The notes below the pieces were generated by a model, which worked only from the letters and a program-made list of their open reading frames with translations, made no database searches and was not told the DNA's origin. The translations under genes were made by a program, and so were the position numbers. Of a stretch of 64,000 nt of DNA, positions 1-13,200 are shown piece after piece. Each line of letters opens with the position of its first letter. Position 1 is the stretch's first letter. Origin of the DNA: Biomphalaria glabrata. Its lineage: Eukaryota; Mollusca; Gastropoda; Planorbidae. Where the stretch lies: assembly GCF_947242115.1 (NCBI RefSeq), contig NC_074721.1, positions 38,990,754-39,054,753 of the forward strand. Reading direction: 5' to 3'.

Positions 1-196
1 TTTACTATTTCACTCCCTTGTTATGATTCAGCTTGAATAACTTTTTGTTTGTTATCAGAAAACATGTATTTGGTCTAGAGTTAAAGGGGAATGCATGCTC
101 TTTTTATATAAGACAAGTTAAAGTTTATTAAATCGAAATTTATTTTTTTTAATGAGGTCAAATCAACAATGGTATCGTCAATTAAGAGAGAAAGAG
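1..196 (-). repeat. TTAA-flanked MITE, truncated by the window edge
   Basis: This is the reverse complement of the element at 22475-22724. It shares the internal AAAGAGAGCATGCATTCCCC segment and ends GAGAGAAAGAG followed by TTAA at 197-200. The TTAA target is typical of piggyBac-like insertion, but no transposase is present. Confidence 0.7.
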
Positions 197-384
197 TTAA
201 AAGATTATCAATAGTTCAAATGTTCATGATTAAAAAAAGTGGGGCATAAACTGCCAACCCTTAGGAAAAAGTATAAACACTATCTTTCTAATGCTGCATC
301 ACAAATAAGTTTGAGGATAATAGGCCAGGAAACATCTCCGCCTCACCCCAAAAACTCACCTCTGGAGGAAACAGACGAAAGCGT

Positions 385-630
385 GGGAAGCATGGTCGAG
401 AGGCCAAGTGCGCTTGAATTTGGCTTGGCTTGGCTACCTTGAAGGGGGCTCAAGGTTCAACACCCGACTCGAGCAGAGTTGCGTTTACTGAGTGCCTAAA
501 GGCAGCACGGAAAACCAACTCCTAGATACCCCCCCTCCCCCCCCCCCCCCACTGGTCCACAGATGAGATTGGACCAAAAGCGCTATGAGCATGCTAAATA
601 ATCATGAAAGTAGCGCTATATAAAAGCTAT
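385..630 (+). mobile_element. SINE1 copy (tRNA-derived)
   Basis: A tRNA-like head (GGTCGAGAGGC ... box-B-like AGGTTCAACACCC), a body with a poly-C stretch and GAGATTGGACC, and a tail ending GCTATATAAAAGCTATAAT. The same organisation recurs at 3985, 48993 and 56085 (+) and at 14440 (-). Confidence 0.65.
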
Positions 631-1081
631 AATATTTTTTAGAAAAAGACAGAATTTTTATTTTTTTAAAATCTGTGTGAGGAATATAGAATTGCAGACA
701 ATATCTAGGGAATTACGTTATGGACAACATTAAGACAATTAAATCTAAGTATTGGACACGCTCAAGACTTTGACTCTAATGAAATTAAAAGCATATTGAA
801 GCTGCAGCAGGTTTATATGAAAGACAGGAGAAGATAAATCCTCAATTAACAAAGATGTAATCAATAGTTAAAGTGCATTTTTAAAATAATGACAGGAAAA
901 TATTCAAGTTGTCAAGTTTTAATCTAAGTAACAAATTTTAAAAAATATTTCTCTCTCACATAAATTTGTTTTTAGACCATTCAAAGAGAAGCATTAAGAT
1001 GAACCTCTTTCATTACATTTTTTTTACTTTTATGCTAGTGACCTTTAACCTCTACTTGCTCACAGTAAAAATAAAACTAAC
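631..1081. other. No feature seen
   Basis: AT-rich sequence between SINE1 and the last recognised METTL24-like exon. It should be intron or the site of a final exon, but no open frame here resembles the expected C-terminus. Confidence 0.5.
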
Positions 1082-1231
1082 CTGCTCTGGGTTATACTTG
1101 GAGCAGCCGTCACACTGGTGGAGCTCTATTAACAACTGGCCAGTGGTCTTCAACTGGTCACTGGTCAGCAGGTCAGGTAATACTTCCCACTCCCATTCCT
1201 CAACATCCATCTTGAGAATGTCCAAAACTTT
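1082..1231 (-). CDS. METTL24: METTL24-like coding exon 8 (FkbM motif)
   Basis: A 150-nt, 50-codon exon (acceptor TTCCAG, donor GTTAGT). It encodes VLDILKMDVEEWEWEVLPDLL followed by GQLLIELHQ, which match the conserved D-x-E-x-W-E-W helix and LLIE-H strand of METTL24-like proteins. It is the last exon I can identify. Confidence 0.88.
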
Positions 1232-4200
1232 CTGGAACAAAAACAAGTTCTACAGGTCAAAGAGAATCATACATGATGGATTGAACAAACCTGGATTCAT
1301 TCCAGATGACCAAAGATATGTAGAGGGTTTTTATAATTGATTGAAAAAACCTGGACATCATACCAGATGACCAAAGGTATGTAGAGGGTCTAATATAATT
1401 GACTGAACAAACCTGGACATCATACCAGATGACCAAAGGTATGTAGAGGGTCTTGTATAATTGACTGAACAAACCTGGACATCATACCAGATGACCAAAG
1501 GTATGTAGAGGGTCTTTTATAATTGATTGAACAAACCTGGACATCATACCAGATGACCAAAGGTATGTAGAGGGTCTTGTATAATTGATTGAACAAACCT
1601 GGACATCATACCAGATGACCAAAGGTATGAAGAAGTATAAATTAGAACGTCTGACTACAACTTGCCAATTCTAAGACTCAATGAAAGATCTTTACTCACC
1701 TTAGTATGTTTTAAACTAGCCCGAATAGTCTCAAGCCTGGACATTGACCAGCCATTGGACAAAGTTCTGTCTGAGTCGGCTAGGCCCATCTTGTAAAAAT
1801 ATTTCTTATCTCCCCTTTGTTTAGTATCCATGTTGATACTGAAAACAAAAGATGAATAATGGACAAGAAGAGCAATAGATCTACTAAATACAGCACTAAA
1901 TATACAGTACTAAATACAGTACTTAATAGATCTACTAAATACAGCACTAAATATACAGTACTAAATACAGTACTTAATAGATCTACTAAATACAGCAGTA
2001 AATATACAGTACTAAATACAGTACTTAATAGATCTACTAAATACAGTACTAAATACAGTGGTATAGTATTCAAATGACTTTAAACTTAAATAATTTAAAT
2101 AATACCCTGGGCAACAGAGGTTATGTGTGCGTGCTGATTTATATCACACTGTCAGTTTCATTCAGCCTACCAGTAGAGGAAGTCTCAAACCTTGTATACT
2201 GCGCTTATCTTTGATATTTTAATCCTTACTATTTAAATTTTATTCTTTAATCACAGGACCATAGGAACAGGAGGAGAAAAAAACCCAGTGAGAATGATTA
2301 CTGAACTTGAAATAGAAAATATGAGGACCTGTTTCAGTACAGCAAAATGATCATCTTATGGAACTTTCAAAATGACTGAGGGAGGTATAATAAGAATAAT
2401 AATAATAATAATATAAATATACAATGATTTGTTACGAGGGTGGAAAGGGGGGTCTGAAGATTTTTTATATAACAAAACAAAAAATATTCAAATGAAATAA
2501 CAGGTACAGTGGTTCCTTAACTTTTGGCCAAGGTGCTTTACGAGTTTTAAAAAAAAAAAATTAACGGAAAAAATACCCAGCAGTGTTTTTTTAACCCCAC
2601 AGGTTTTCTGACGGTTGCCATATGTAAATGTACAGTATTGGGAAAAAAACTTAACACATCACTGCTGAACATTCCGGATGATGATTGGCTGATATGCTGA
2701 TATGCCACATTCTTGTCAAAACATGTCAATTTAATTAACTAATTACCTGGGGTCAAAGGAATAGACAGTACATCCTAATTGATCTACCACAGCATTGTCA
2801 AAACTGAAATCATCTGCTATCCTGTTGAAAACATTGATGTAACAAGAAATATTAAACCTTGAGTTTCCAGACTAAGTTTTCTATACATCTAAAAGCGAAC
2901 ACCAAACATTTCACCTACATTCCAGAAACAAAGTAACAATTTCTTATTTTAAATAGACTGTGACATTATGCATAAGCTGTTTTAAAAAAAAAGTCTAAAA
3001 TATTTATAATCAGTCATTAAAAAAAATCAAGCTTATTGTGAATATAATGTGTATATATATATGAAATAACACATACTTTAAAATAAAATTATTCTTAAAA
3101 CTGTAGACCTATCTTACATAATAAATATTTATAAATGAAGTAAACTTCAGCTATTATGATAAGGGGGAAGGAACTCTCTGCTCTTTAAATATAATGAGGA
3201 CAAAGACAGGAACATAAGAATTAAACAGATATGGTACAGGAAGGGGGAGACTTGAAACTCTTTATACAAGAGCGAAATATCCTAATTCCCCAGATCAATT
3301 TATAACCCTGGATACAAGGAAACTGCATTGGACCAGTAACCAAAACTTAATAGAAATAGCAGACACACAAATATTGGATGTCAAAATTGAAAAAGTATGA
3401 ACAAAAATATCTCCATCGCTGTATGACTGACCCGAAGGAGTAGACAATGCAAGGTGAGGTAGGCTTGTAAGGGCTGTCACTGCACATGTCCCAGCCCCCA
3501 TCTGTGACCCGCCCAAGTCTAGTGACCTCCTTACACTCCACCTGATTCCTTCCAAGGTACCTGAGGAGGAAAAAGACAGAATGATAAGTAGTTTCAGTTA
3601 TAAATTTACCAGGGAGTCTGAGGACACAGAGATCTATTGTTTGCTTTCTAAAACAAGAAGTGACAATTTTAAAGCTATAAAATGAGATATGAATATCATG
3701 ATTTTTGGAGAGTCCCAGAATCCAGTCAACTTTGTTCCTGTTGGGTACCCGACACTTGTTATTTATGGCGTTCTTTGTATCTGGTGTATTAATTGTACCT
3801 GCCACTTGGTAGGCACCTAAAAGTTATTAGGTACCAGTACCTGACATTCGTTGTATCTGACATTTGTGGGGTATCTGACATTTGTTGTACCTGACATTCG
3901 CTGGGAATCTTACTTAAGCCTAAACAGGCTTGAGTACTGCTGAGTATTTATTGTCTTCAATGATAAAAGTAATTAATGTGTGGAAAGTGTGGCCAAGAGG
4001 TTAAGTACACTTGAACTTAGCTTAGCTACCTATGAAGGGGGCTCGATGTTCGGCACCTGACTCGAGCAGCGTTGTGTTTACTGAGCGTCTACAGGCAGCA
4101 TGGAAAACCTTCTTCCAGATCACCCCTTTCCAGCACTGGTACAAATATGACCTTAATGCTCTGAGCATGAAAGTAGTGCTATATAAAAGCTATAATTATT

Positions 4201-7200
4201 ATTACTAGGCTACAGTACAAATCAAAGGAATGCATGAAGGATCTAAATCTTTATTTTGACAATGACCACAAATATACTGCTAGTCTTCCCTTTAAAATTA
4301 CTTTTGGCCTTTTAGAAATAGCAAAAAACAGTTTAACACTACACCTTATACTAATCAACAGAGAGTAAGATACAGATCTTAGAACAACACTAAGAAAGAA
4401 TGTCCATGTCTGATACATGCTACAACACTAAGAAAGAATGTCCATGTCTGATACATGCTACTACACTAAGAAAGAATGTCCATGTCTGATACATGCTACA
4501 ACACTAAGAAAGAATGTCCATGTCTGATACATGCTACAACACTAAGAGAGAATGTCCATGTCTGATACATGCAACAACACTATGAGAGAATGTCCATGTC
4601 TAATACATGCTACAACACTAAGAAAGAATGTCCATGTCTGTTACATGCTACAACAATAAGAAAGAATGTCCATGTCTGATACATGCTACAACACTAAGAA
4701 AGAATGTCCATGTCTGATACATGCTACAACACTAAGAGAGAATGTCCATGTCTGATACATGCAACAACACTATGAGAGAATGTCCATGTCTGATACATGC
4801 TACAACACTAAGAAAGAATGTCCATGTCTGATACATGCGACAACACTAAGAGAGAATGTCCATATCTGATACATGCTACAACACTAAGAAAGAATGTCCA
4901 TGTCTGATACATGCGACAACAGAGAGAATGTCCATGTCTGATACATGCAACAACACTAAGAGAGAATGTCCATGTCTGATACAGATCCCTGCAGCCACAT
5001 CACGAGAGGATGTAAAATGATAGATAGTAAGGGTAGATAAATCTTAATATCTCTAAATTTATTTTTTTTTACATGATTTCAACATTGATTTAAATAGATC
5101 AGTATTTTTAATTAATAAAGGCAGTTTGGATTCAACTTTGGATAGACATTCCACAACTGGGTCCACACCATTCTACAAATGAAATTTACTACATTTTATC
5201 AATGTGACCAACTACAATGTCTCACTGCGCTACATCAATGTGACCAACTACAATGTCTCACTGCGCTACATCAATGTGACCAGCAACAATGTATCACTGC
5301 GCTACATCAATGTGACCAGCTACAATGTATCACTGCACTACATCAATGTGACCAGCAAAAATGTCTCATTGTGCTACATCAATGTGACCAGCAACAATGT
5401 ATCACTGCGCTACATCAATGTGACCAGCAACAATGTATCACTGCGCTACATCAATGTGACCAGCAACAATGTCTCACTGCGCTACATCAATGTGACCAAC
5501 AACAATGTATCACTGCGCTACATCAATGTGACCAGCAACAATGTATCACTGCGCTACATCAATGTGACCAGCAACAATGTCTCACTGCGCTACATCAATG
5601 TGACCAGCAACAATGTACCACTGCGCTACATCAATGTGACCAGCAACAATGTACCACTGCTCTACATCAATGTGACCAACGACAATGTATCACTGCGCTA
5701 CATCAATGTGACCAGCAACAATGTATCACTGCGCTACATCAATGTGACCAACAACAATGTATCAATGCTCTACATCAATGTGACCAACCACAATGTATCA
5801 CTGCGCTACATCAATGTGACCAACAACAATGTATCACTGCGCTACATCAATGTGACCAACAACAATGTATCACTGCGCTACATCAATGTGACCAGCAACA
5901 ATGTATCACTGCGCTACATCAATGTGACCAACAACAATGTATCAATGCTCTACATCAATGTGACCAACCACAATGTATCACTGCGCTACATCAATGTGAC
6001 CAACAACAATGTATCACTGCGCTACATCAATGTGACCAACAACAATGTATCACTGCGCTACATCAATGTGACCAGTAACAATGTATCACTGCGCAATATC
6101 AATGTGGTTCTACAAGGCTGCAGGAACCACTTTGAACATTTCGAAATGTAACATTGACACTAGAAATATTCCATGAATCGATGAGACTTCTTTTCTGTAG
6201 AACCTTCCAGTGAAACATGAATAATATGTCGAATGACGACTAAGTCAACGACAGGTGCAGATACAGCGTGCGCCGTGACACCCATCATGATTGCCAATGT
6301 CTCCCATGACATGTAATGACACAACACACGCGAGCTGCCTGGTCGTCTGGTATGCGCTTCTAGCAGTACGTATCAGTTTCCGACACTAAAAATAATCTTA
6401 ATCTCTGAAGGGACTTGAAACTTCCAAGTGGTAGAGAAAAATGTGTCATTCAACTGAACGTTTACTGAGCATGTTGCACGATTGAATACATTGGCATAGT
6501 TAAGAGCGAGGGATTCAATGAACAGTTTAATAAACCCCAATTTTGTTTTGTTTGACATGTTTAGGATGTGTCCTTAAGAGTTGAAGACTATATACTTCAT
6601 AGTCCAAACCTCCCGCAGGACGATGGAGGATGACAGCGGGCTGGGCATGAACCCGGGAGCATCGAGACTATAGAACGACAGTCCTGCGCGTATACCGCAC
6701 GACCAGGCAGACAACCATGGAACAAGTGGGAGTGGCAGTGGAAATGCTTGTTTGGGTTACTGCCTGTGTAGATACCAGAAGACACTTGACAACACGTGCA
6801 GTTCCAGACAGAAAAAAAAAAACATGATCAGCACGCTCCAGTAAGGACAACAGAGGTCAGAGGTCGAAGTGTAATGTTATCATTGTTACGTGTATGACAC
6901 TATGTCTCCACCCATACTGTCGCATTACTGTGAAATGACTGGACATGACTTAGTGAACAGTTTATTTGTACACATGTTTGGGATGTTCCTTCGGAGTTAA
7001 TAATCTACATCCTGGTCCAAGCCTCCCGCAGGACGACGAGGGAAGGCAGCAAGCAGGGTGTGAACCCGGGAAACATTGAGACGACCAAACGTCCAGCGCG
7101 ACCAGGCAGCCATCCATCCATAAGTTTCTTTTTCCTGCGACGGCAAAACGAGAGACGACCAAACGTCCACGTCAGTAGTCTTCGTCAGTGTCAGTAGCCT

Positions 7201-10200
7201 TCGTCAGTATCAGTAGCCTTCGTCAGTGTCAGTTGTCTTCGTCAGTGTCACTAGTCCTCGTCAGTGTCAGAAGCTTTCGTCAGTATCAGTAGCCTTCGTC
7301 AGTGTCAGTAGTCCTCGTCGGTGTCAGTAGCCTTCGTCAGTGTCAGTAGTCCTCGTCGTTGTCAGTAGTCTTCGTCAGTGTCAGTAGTCCTCGTCGTTGT
7401 CAGTGGTCCTCGTCGTTGTCAGTGGTCCTCGTCAGTGTCAGTAGTCCTCGTCGTTGTCAGTGGTCCTCGTCGTTGTCAGTAGTCCTCGTCAGTGTCAGTA
7501 GTCCTCGTCGGTGTCAGTAGTCCTCGTCAGTGTCAGTAGTCCTCGTCAGTGTCAGTAGCCTTCGTCGGTGTCAGTAGTCCTCGTCAGTGTCAGTAGCCCT
7601 CGTCAGTGTCAGTAGCCTTCGTCAGTGTCAGTAGCCCTCGTCAGTGTCAGTAGCCTTCGTCAGTGTCACTAGCCTTCGTCAGTGTCACTAGCCTTCGTCA
7701 GTGTCAGTAGCCTTTGTCAGTGTCAGTAGCCTTCGTCAGTGTCAGTAGCCTCCGTCAGTGTCAGTAGTCCTCGTCAGTGTGTGTGTGCGCCAAAGTCAAT
7801 AGCCTACGTAAATGTAAACACGGTGTCAGTAGCCTACGTTAGTGTCACCCAGTTGCAGTAGCCTAGATCAGTAGAATTAAGCCGGCATCGTAAACTACGC
7901 CAGTGTCAGTAAGCCAGTCTCTGTATTTCCGTCTTGAGTACCGTACTACAGTGTCTTTACGCCAGTCATTGCACGTTAGTATTGGTACACAAGGATGCCG
8001 TCCACTGTAATGGCTGTCAGTACTCCCCTTGACAAAAGATTTACCAAGGACTCGATGAGAACGGAAACGTATCAATAGATGGAATAGACAGGAAACGAGC
8101 TTCCATTTGCAATTTAAATAAAAAAAAAAAACAAGGTTACAAAAAGAGTTTGTGTGAAAACACAAACTCAAAATCGGGCTCCGAAGTGGTCCACGCAGGC
8201 AGTAAAAAAAAGGCAGGTTTCAATATTTTCAGAAAGAATGTCATAGTGAAATTCTATCAAAGGCGAATGACAGAGAAGAATGGAGAAAGAAGGTTGACAG
8301 ATCCTGTGTGGTGCCCCAAAGGTCCAGCATACCAAAGGATAGGTGAAAGTGAATGTGAAGTTAGATGTGAACCTGGCCTAACTGATGTCTTATAATGAAT
8401 ATCTAATTGATCTAATTGTTTCGTAAAGGGTCAATCTCTTATTCAAGCCTCAAGAAAAAAACATTTCCGTAAAAAAAAAATTCCTTTCGTTTTGTATTCC
8501 ATGGTAGTATGGATGCTCTGCAGTTCACGCGATGATATGAAAAATTACTTATTGATTGTTGTTTTAAATTATGTCCAACTTATTTGCATAATAAAAAGAT
8601 TTTTTTTAACGTTTTTTTTTGTGTGTAAATATAGTATTAAGTATGGCAGAACTTACATAACTTAGCAATACAATTGTAAAAAAAAAAATTTTTTTTTGAT
8701 CAAAAATCTAAAACCATTTGCATAAATGTGCTATGACAATGGTGTATATATGATTCCCCTTTACTAATAAGCCTCCAGTGTTTGTTCCTATTAATAGTGA
8801 ATAGTTGTAAAAATGGTGTATTTTTATAAAAAAATCTGCTTGCATAAATGATTTTAAAAAATTAGATTTTTCGCTTTCAGAAAAGAAAAAAGTAGCCGTT
8901 GCATCAGAACTTTGAATGATCTAAAATATCATGATGTCCGATTTTCATTTTCTCTTCTAGTTTATGAGATCTAAACGGGACGGACAGACAGGCCACACAA
9001 AAATAATACTGTCTTTTCCCCTTTCGGGGGCCGCTAAAAATGAGAACTTTTTATTTCGCTAATCATTTTGTTACACAATTTAAAATCTGTATAAATGTTT
9101 ATGTGTAATTAAACGTTTAGCATTAAAAATTGTTCTTCATTCCTCATCAGGGCCAGATTTAAGTATGTGGAAGCCCTGGGGCAGATTTTTTTTTTTTTTG
9201 TAACGACCCCTACACTTTTTCTAAAGCTTTCATAAAAAGTCCAGTTATAAATGATAATACTAATATCTAAAAGCAAGACACGGGAGTACTTGTAAATTGA
9301 AACTAATTTTCCTTCTTTAAAAAAAAAAGTATTTAATATTCATATTTTTGTTTTAAAAAAAAATGTATATTTTTACTTTGTGGAGGGTTAGGCCATGGAA
9401 AGATGTAATGTCGTAACTCCTTAGATGTTTTTCATATACTTTGAGCATGCCACAAGCGGATGCTTCATAACAAGGATCTAAGATTTTAAGTGTTGTCACT
9501 TCAATGTTAAAGTGTATAGTGCATACTGTAGTGTACCCATGAGTTGAACGTAAGTGTACTTCAAAAGTTTCTGACCTATCGAAATTAGGGTTAGTAGCCC
9601 CACTTGCCCCCCCCCCCCCGTAAAATCCGGCCCTGTTCCCCATGTTTCTACTCGCTAAGGGAGTATGTCATAGTTGGATGACCTTATAGACCACACCTCC
9701 GTCACGACGCAAGATGTAACCAGGAGTGACTGTATTTATTGATTGATAAGTTCAGCGCAAGTTGCCTTAAGAAATGAACTTGGATTTATAAAACCCTCCT
9801 TTCTAATCCGTCAGATGTTAGGAATGATTTTTGTTAAAAGAGTTGCCTTGATTTCATTGTAACCAAGAGTGGGTGTTGCTGTGAATTAATGATAATGAAA
9901 TAATAATAATGATAATAAAGCTTTGTAGAAATGGGCAGAAGGGAGATTGGTATAATATTTTATTTGGCTTGACCTTATTTTGGTAATGGCCAACAGAAGG
10001 TAAACCCCTTCAAGGGATCGCAATAAGCAAGATTTGAGAAACACTGGATTAAAATCGTGTGAGACAAAAATAGATTTTTAACCTCAAAAAAAAATTCACA
10101 GGGAGTGATAAATCAAACGAGCACTATTGGACAAGACACAAAGGGAGGCAACTGATGTTACACAGTCATCTATCAAGAGTCTGGTTCAACGCAAGGGAAC

Positions 10201-13200
10201 ACTACAGCACACGGTATCAAGGGGATTAAAAATGGCTCTGCTTTCGTCATATACCACTGAATTGCATTAAAAAAATTCCATTCATAGCCAATAGGTCACA
10301 CTCATACTGGCAACGTGGTCGATTAAGGAGTAGGGTGACCACTGACTATCATGGAAGGCTCAAGGAAGACAGCAATAGGCACTGTACACGACACATATCG
10401 GTATTGTGAGATAGATGTCGCAAAGCTTATATCAGCTCACTCTTGTCTTTGCTGAAGCTCTACTATGTTTCACTACGTCCTTAGACTAGAATTGATTGCT
10501 AGATTTCACACAAAAAGTGAAATTTTGTTTTGTTTTAATACCCCCTCTTTCCCGCAAATACACACACATGCATACAAACGAGTGGGGGCGCGGTGGTCGA
10601 ATGGTTAAGCGCTAGGCTTACGAACCTGATGTCCTGGGTTCGGATCACGTTGAAGACCGGGATTTTAAATTTCAGGATCTTTAGAGTCCACCCAACTCTA
10701 ATGGGCACCTGACTTTAGTTGGGGAAAGTAAAGGCGGTTGGTCGTTGTGCTGGCCACATAACACCCTGCTTGTTAACCGATGGCCAAAAGAAACAGATGA
10801 CCATAACATCACCTGCCCCATAGATCGCAAGGTCTGAAAGGGGAAACTTTACGTTGTTGTTTTTTTTTAATACAAACGAGTATGCACTATGTCTAGTCCA
10901 TGTGTGAGAGTTTTGTAAACAGCCCAGTATTGACTCGACACAGCTGTACACTGGCACTGTACCCCCCCCCCCCAAATCAAAACGTGTCAGTGGGCGAGGC
11001 CATGCAAGCACACACCAAGGATCAAGGTGTCCCCCCCCCCTTTACAGACACTGGTAAACAGGTCAAACAGAAAGTCAATGTGTTTGACACGCAACTGTTC
11101 ACGTGAGAAAGTGTGAGAGGGCGACAGAAGAACAACCCAAACACAAGACTTGCAGAGACTAAATGCAGAGGCGGCCGTAGCAGTGCGCAAGGCCCTGGGC
11201 GAGTGCCATACCACCTTCAGATATACCTTTGTTGGACAAGATCTATTGACCGTATTTCTCCATTCCGCTCTGTCTTTTTTTTTTTTTTTGTATTGGATAG
11301 AATCTCTTTTAATGTCAGGGCCGTCCATTCTTTTGTCTTCGCTTTCTCTGTCTCTTCGTTTTTTTTTCTTCTGGTACTGTTCCCTGTAGGAAGGTCTCTG
11401 CAAGCCTTGAAGACCTTGTGATATGGAGTTTTAGTTTGCGTTTTTTTTTACAGTAGTTAGCAGGTCATCGTGGGGTCCAATCGCTGAACTAATCCTGACT
11501 AATCTCTTCCTTTGTGATGTGGTCTTTGTATGGAACACTTAGGATCTTTCTGTAGCATCTCCATTCCATTGCTAGGATCCTCCACTCTAGCTCTGCAGTC
11601 AGCCTCCAATATTCGCGAGCATGTATGAACGTGACCATGACCAAGGGAGTGCATCAGTCTGACTTTAGTGTCGAGGCCCACGAATCGATGGGCTGACGGT
11701 GACAAACTTTCCAACACCGAAGATAAAATTATTATTCTTTATGAGCCACTCTTATCTTATAAACTACAGACGTTCCTTCAACACAGAAAATAATTACGTC
11801 CTACGCATATCTGTGCTCATCTAGTCGTACTTGTTGATTGGAGACTTACACACTCTGCTACGTTATTGGATTTCATGGGTGATTCAGATTGAAATCCAGA
11901 AACAGAACCCACGATCCAGGTAAAGAAAGTCCTATGATCATGTTTTGGGTTTTCTTCTTATCTCTTTATACCATCGAGCAGAGCCGGATCTAAGTAGGTG
12001 GGAGGCCCCGGAGCAGGATTTTTGTGGAGGCCCCTTCACTTTTCCACAAGCGTTACTAAAATTGGTCTCGGTTGACGCACTCCCGTAAATCTTACGAGCA
12101 CGCTATCAACGGACACTTCTTAACCACCGTAGTATTTCAATTGTCGGTACGAAAAAAAAAAGTTTCTGACCACTCTAAAATCGGATTTAATTTTTAAAAA
12201 ATTCTATATTTTGAGTGTCTTGTGGAGTCCCCGAGGCAGTAGGCATACCCACCCTTAAATCCGGCACTGCCACCCAGTCTGTTCTTTTGACACAACACAG
12301 TTCTGAAACCACGAAGGATGATTTTTATAAAATGGCTGAGTAGATTGGAAAGTACCGCTCCCCAATTCCTGTGTGTGCCCCTTGCACCAGTAAATCAAAC
12401 GCTTGATAATCGTCATGCGTTGGTGTATACACAGCGGTTCTCAACCTTTTAGTCTCGGCGACCCCTTTTTGCAATCCCCCACTCTGCCGCGACCTCCCCC
12501 CCCCCGCACACACACACACAGCAATATAAGAATGGACAAAAACAATCCATTTTTTCGTTGGTCTTAGGCGACCCCTGGCAAATCTTCAATCGACCCACAG
12601 GTTGAGAACCCCCTGGTGTATGGGTTAGTGGCAGTCCCTTCCTTTACACAGATCACTAAACATGTGAACTTCACACCCAGTACAACAGATGGCGGTGTCA
12701 AAATACGATCAACTTCTACCGCAGCAATCAACTGCGCGCTGTCCTGAACTCTTTGTTGTTGAAACCAATAAACAATGCTGAACTAAATGCAAACCGAAAC
12801 GAAGCCCTCTATTGTCTTCGTGTGCTGTTTTGTTTAATCTCAAATGGTTGAAGTACTTGTGAAATTCAGATCTCATTGTCACTATTGTGCTCAAGATAGG
12901 GGAAACAGCTCATTTTGGGTTTCTCAAAGTAAATTCTTTAGTTTTAAAAATTAAATATGCAAACTGTTTTTATATACAAGAGGGGGCCCTGGTGGCTGAG
13001 AGTTAAAGCGCTTGGCTTCTCAACCTGGGGAGGGGGGTTGAATCTCAATTAAGTATTGGAATTTTATTTCTTAAATTTTTAGGTCCACCCCACTTAAATG
13101 GTCCACCTGAGATTTGTTGAGAAAAATAAATGAGCTAGGCCATAGAGCTGGCCACAGGACACCCTCATGAACTGTCTGCCAAAGAAGCAGATGGCCTTTA

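Noticed and set aside
5179-6151. Two long overlapping open frames of about 300 codons
   Set aside because: They are by-products of a 36-bp stop-free tandem unit inside an intron on the opposite strand; there is no start, splice or domain support.
4386-7790. Repeat arrays considered as CRISPR-like
   Set aside because: Units are contiguous without unique spacers, and the sequence is animal.
10600-10660. tRNA-like sequence with A- and B-box-like motifs
   Set aside because: It is the head of a SINE2 with body, tail and target duplication; it does not fold as a complete tRNA and recurs throughout the window.
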